Shown piece after piece: positions 61,743 through 64,000 of a DNA stretch of 64,000 nt. A program made the position numbers and the translations under genes. The first letter of the stretch is position 1, and the number at the start of each line of letters is the position of its first letter. The stretch covers positions 1-64,000 of the forward strand of contig JAAXVR010000007.1 in assembly GCA_013335405.1 (NCBI GenBank). The letters run 5' to 3'. This stretch comes from Chlorobiaceae bacterium. Lineage in GTDB: Bacteria > Bacteroidota > Chlorobiia > Chlorobiales > Chlorobiaceae. The notes under the pieces were generated by a model that was not told the origin of the DNA, ran no database searches, and was given only the letters and a program-made list of their open reading frames with translations.

Positions 61743-62504
61743 TCACGGATAATCCTGCCTTACCGGCCGCACCACGATGTCACTGAAATGGACATGAGGC
61801 GGTTGCGAAACAATAGTCAATATTGCCCGGGCGATATCCTCGCCCTGAAGAAGCGGCCCGAACCTTTCCCTGAACGACTGCACGACATCCTGTCCATACC
61901 CGGCAGCATCCTGGAACCCGCTCAGAACAACGCCGGGTTCGACAAGCGACACCCGAACCCCTTCGGGTCCGATCTCGCGGCGTAACCCTTCCGCAAGTGA
62001 ATGAACAGCAAATTTCGTGGATCCGTAGACCGTACTCAGCGGAATGACGTGCCGGCCCACAACAGAACCAACCACGACGATGTCAGCGGCTTTTTCAGGG
62101 AACCGTCCCTCCTGAAGCGCAACCATGCGAAGGGCTGCTTTCTGCATGAGCAGGAGCGCCCCTTTCACATTGATGTTGAAAACATCCTGCAGTTCAGAAA
62201 GATCGGCGGTACTGACAGAGCCTCCCAGGCCGCGTCCGGCATTGACCACCACGAGGTCAGCTTCACGTCCGAACCGCTCCTCGGCTCTCGAAAAAAGTCT
62301 GTCTATGACCGACTCTTCGGAAGCGTCACCGGAAACTCCTGCAAATGATTCACCAAGCTCCCGCTGGAGTTCGGCAATCCTGTCGGCCCTTCGGCCGCAT
62401 CCCACGATACCGAAACCGGATGCGGCAAAGAGTCTCGCTGCAGCTTCCCCTATACCCGATGTCGCACCGGTTACAATTGCAATTCTCCTGAATTTCTCAC
62501 TCAT
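61743..62504 (-). CDS. Short-chain dehydrogenase/reductase
   Basis: A 253-residue classical [23 protein letters not shown] (cofactor), [27 protein letters not shown], catalytic Ser in [23 protein letters not shown] (YxxxK), and [10 protein letters not shown]. It resembles serine/3-hydroxy acid dehydrogenases of the YdfG type; substrate not assigned. Its stop codon is directly next to the ribB remnant, which suggests that an ancestral operon or an insertion or deletion joined the two. Confidence 0.9.
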   Translation of the reverse strand: MSEKFRRIAIVTGATSGIGEAAARLFAASGFGIVGCGRRADRIAELQRELGESFAGVSGDASEESVIDRLFSRAEERFGREADLVVVNAGRGLGGSVSTADLSELQDVFNINVKGALLLMQKAALRMVALQEGRFPEKAADIVVVGSVVGRHVIPLSTVYGSTKFAVHSLAEGLRREIGPEGVRVSLVEPGVVLSGFQDAAGYGQDVVQSFRERFGPLLQGEDIARAILTIVSQPPHVHFSDIVVRPVRQDYP

Positions 62505-63138
62505 TGTTGTGTACAGCTTGAATGGTTATGATGTTCCGGAACGGCTCCTCTCCCGAACCTGAAAATCCGCACTACGGGTACTATACAGAACCTTGAAAAC
62601 CGGGTTTCCGTATTTATTTTTCCTCATCAGTAGCATTATACAGGAAAAACGATTCCCGTGGAAACAGGAGATTATACCGGCAATTCCACAAAGCTCATCT
62701 TGCCGAATCTCAGAACTCAGCGACCTGCCAGGCGGTTCGGGAGGCCTTCAGTCTGATAACATGGACTGTTTTCCATGGAAAAAACTTCACAATTGTTGCA
62801 TAACTTCCGAAATCAGGGCAAAACACTTGAAACACATCAATAATTGCATAAAAAAAAACAAGTTGTCGCTTTATTTCAAAAAAAGATACGTAACTTCTTT
62901 GAGGTTTGTCGGCTATGCCTGAAAGTGCCGCAGCTTCTTTTATATTATCGTTTTACTTCGGGCATTAACACAACATGCAGGACAACGGGCGTCTGCCGTA
63001 GGCTTTGGAACGGCAAACACCGGAAAATGAACACAGATTTCAGTCGCTTGGCCAGTGAATGCGCTGTATCCCCCTGACAGCACATTCCTGTGATTTCAGT
63101 TTTTTTTACGCGGCTATCCCAACAATCGGTATCGAACA
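62505..63138. other. 634-bp divergent intergenic region with a 14-bp palindrome
   Basis: No supported gene. TTTTCCATGGAAAA (62769-62782) is a perfect palindrome suited to a dimeric regulator. Two TTGCATAA copies (about 62793 and 62846) lie downstream. A run AAAAAAAAAC follows. Open frames of about 60-110 codons here have no recognisable domain. Confidence 0.5.
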
Positions 63139-64000
63139 ATGAACCTGTCTTTCAGTACCTCATTTCTTTTGAATTCAATAGATGCCTGGGAACAGGATCG
63201 CAAGGAACGGTTCAATCTCGAGGCCTTGACGGAATCGTTTCATGAATCCGTCCCGGTACTCGACTTCATCGACTGGAAAATCACCGCAGTCGAGAGAGGT
63301 TACACCGAAACCGTGCTTCCCCTGAATCCGAACGCATCCAACCAGTACATCACTCACCAGGCAGCTCTGATGCTGCTTGCGGCAGACTACACCGGTGGAA
63401 TAGCACTCGCTTCCCTTTTCCACATGATCCCGATCATCGGCTTCGTTCCGTCGATCGACGACAATGCGGCTTACATGTGGGGCGCGAAAGCGTCCATCCA
63501 TTGGTATGCCCCCAGCTGTCACAACCTGACCTGTAAGGCGGCTGTCGAGACCAGCAAGTGGGAGGTTCTTGCCAGAAGGTATGCCGAAAGCCAGCGGGTG
63601 ATCACCACGATCCCCATTATGATGTACAATGGCCAGAAACTTGTCGCCCGGGCAGATTTCACCTATTGGGCGCAGGATCTTCGCGGCCTTAAGAAAAACG
63701 CTTTCGATGTCGAACGGATCAATGTGCTCTACGAGCATAAAACGAAAACTACGGCAAAGCTCATCGTCGGGCTCAGAGCGATGGAGCAGGAAAAACCACT
63801 GCAAGAAAGGCGCTTCGACGATCCCTATGCATTTATGCTGGCCGGAAAACAGGGGCTCACCCTTGCAAGGCGATTCAGCAACGATACCCCTTACCTGCAG
63901 AACATGGTTGCCGCAAGGACGCTTCACCTCGACGATGCGGTAAAACGGTTTGCAATTGAAAAACAGAAGTTCAATGTCGTCAATATCGGCGCCGGTTACG
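63139..64000 (+). CDS. DUF4442/hotdog-thioesterase-like domain fused to a leucine-carboxyl-methyltransferase-type SAM methyltransferase; 3' end beyond window
   Basis: ATG 63139, open to the right edge (287 residues). Residues about 25-165 match the DUF4442/YiiD-C hotdog fold (VPVLDFIDWKITAVERGYTETVLPLNPNASNQYITHQAALMLLAADYTGGIA). Residues about 228-287 match the start of the LCMT (PPM) methyltransferase family: RFDDPYAFMLAG, VAARTLHLDDAVKRF and NVVNIGAGY, the SAM-binding GxGxD-type motif cut by the edge. A protein combining acyl-thioester and methyl-transfer folds suggests methylation of an acyl or keto-acid substrate. No clear ribosome binding site is seen. Confidence 0.8.
   Translation, partial: MNLSFSTSFLLNSIDAWEQDRKERFNLEALTESFHESVPVLDFIDWKITAVERGYTETVLPLNPNASNQYITHQAALMLLAADYTGGIALASLFHMIPIIGFVPSIDDNAAYMWGAKASIHWYAPSCHNLTCKAAVETSKWEVLARRYAESQRVITTIPIMMYNGQKLVARADFTYWAQDLRGLKKNAFDVERINVLYEHKTKTTAKLIVGLRAMEQEKPLQERRFDDPYAFMLAGKQGLTLARRFSNDTPYLQNMVAARTLHLDDAVKRFAIEKQKFNVVNIGAGY

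Noticed and set aside
62844..63077. 77-codon plus-strand frame in the gap at 62505-63138
   Set aside because: Begins in a poly-A run, no ribosome binding site, no domain.
63175..63927. 250-codon minus-strand frame at the right end
   Set aside because: Antisense to the hotdog-methyltransferase reading frame, which has recognisable domains.

Overview
The window reads as chromosome from a green sulfur bacterium (Chlorobiaceae; Chlorobium, Pelodictyon or Prosthecochloris-like). The markers are photosynthesis-specific: an 8-vinyl reductase of (bacterio)chlorophyll synthesis (bciA, 32115-33170), a UbiA-type (bacterio)chlorophyll synthase (27553-28548), a small chlorosome envelope protein (56195-56419), a chlorobial 2[4Fe-4S] ferredoxin (22059-22247) and a sulfide:quinone oxidoreductase (44495-45721). 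I see no rRNA, CRISPR array, insertion sequence or prophage. One tRNA gene (tRNA-Cys) is present. The genus cannot be fixed from sequence reading alone.

Layout. 1-5604: a tail-specific protease cut by the left edge, bacterioferritin, then a TonB-dependent receptor followed by a beta-propeller phytase-like lipoprotein. 5721-8729: a tightly coupled umuD-umuC-Cdd1-like-DUF1848 operon. 8945-17631: divergent membrane pyrophosphatase, peptidyl-tRNA hydrolase, hydrolase, hisC with a SpoU methyltransferase, a mini sigma-like protein, heptose epimerase, PhoH. 17654-27222: a very large protein with two PLP-enzyme-like halves, ferredoxin, Dabb protein, D,D-carboxypeptidase, an orphan Phd/YefM antitoxin, a Rieske-flavodoxin fusion, LysE exporter, GNAT. 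27553-33170: chlorophyll synthase, glycosyltransferase, LOG protein, amino-acid ABC transporter, bciA.

33233-43856 is the most unusual region: twelve genes on one strand, mostly overlapping by 4 nt in the core. They encode a complete dedicated type II acyl/polyketide machinery (AcpS, dehydratase, truncated ketosynthase-like protein, ACP, ketosynthase, ketoreductase, FabL-type enoyl reductase, and a chalcone-synthase-like protein whose catalytic His and Asn appear to be replaced). These are interleaved with a LolD-type ATPase, a LolC/E-type permease, a LolA-like periplasmic protein and an outer-membrane beta-barrel candidate. Together they look like a pathway that makes an acyl product and moves it to the outer membrane. 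The product is unknown to me and I regard this as the best candidate for an undescribed system.

44495-53395: sulfide:quinone oxidoreductase, two DNA-repair genes (rmuC, SRAP peptidase), tRNA-Cys, and an operon resembling the 8-amino-Kdo (kdnA/kdnB) route with its CMP-sugar synthetase and a glycosyltransferase-like partner. 53703-64000: acyl-CoA synthetase, chlorosome protein, SagB-type oxidoreductase, Nudix, a PLAT-domain protein, acid phosphatase, SDR proteins, a frameshifted ribB relic, and at the right edge a fusion of a hotdog thioesterase-like domain to a methyltransferase.
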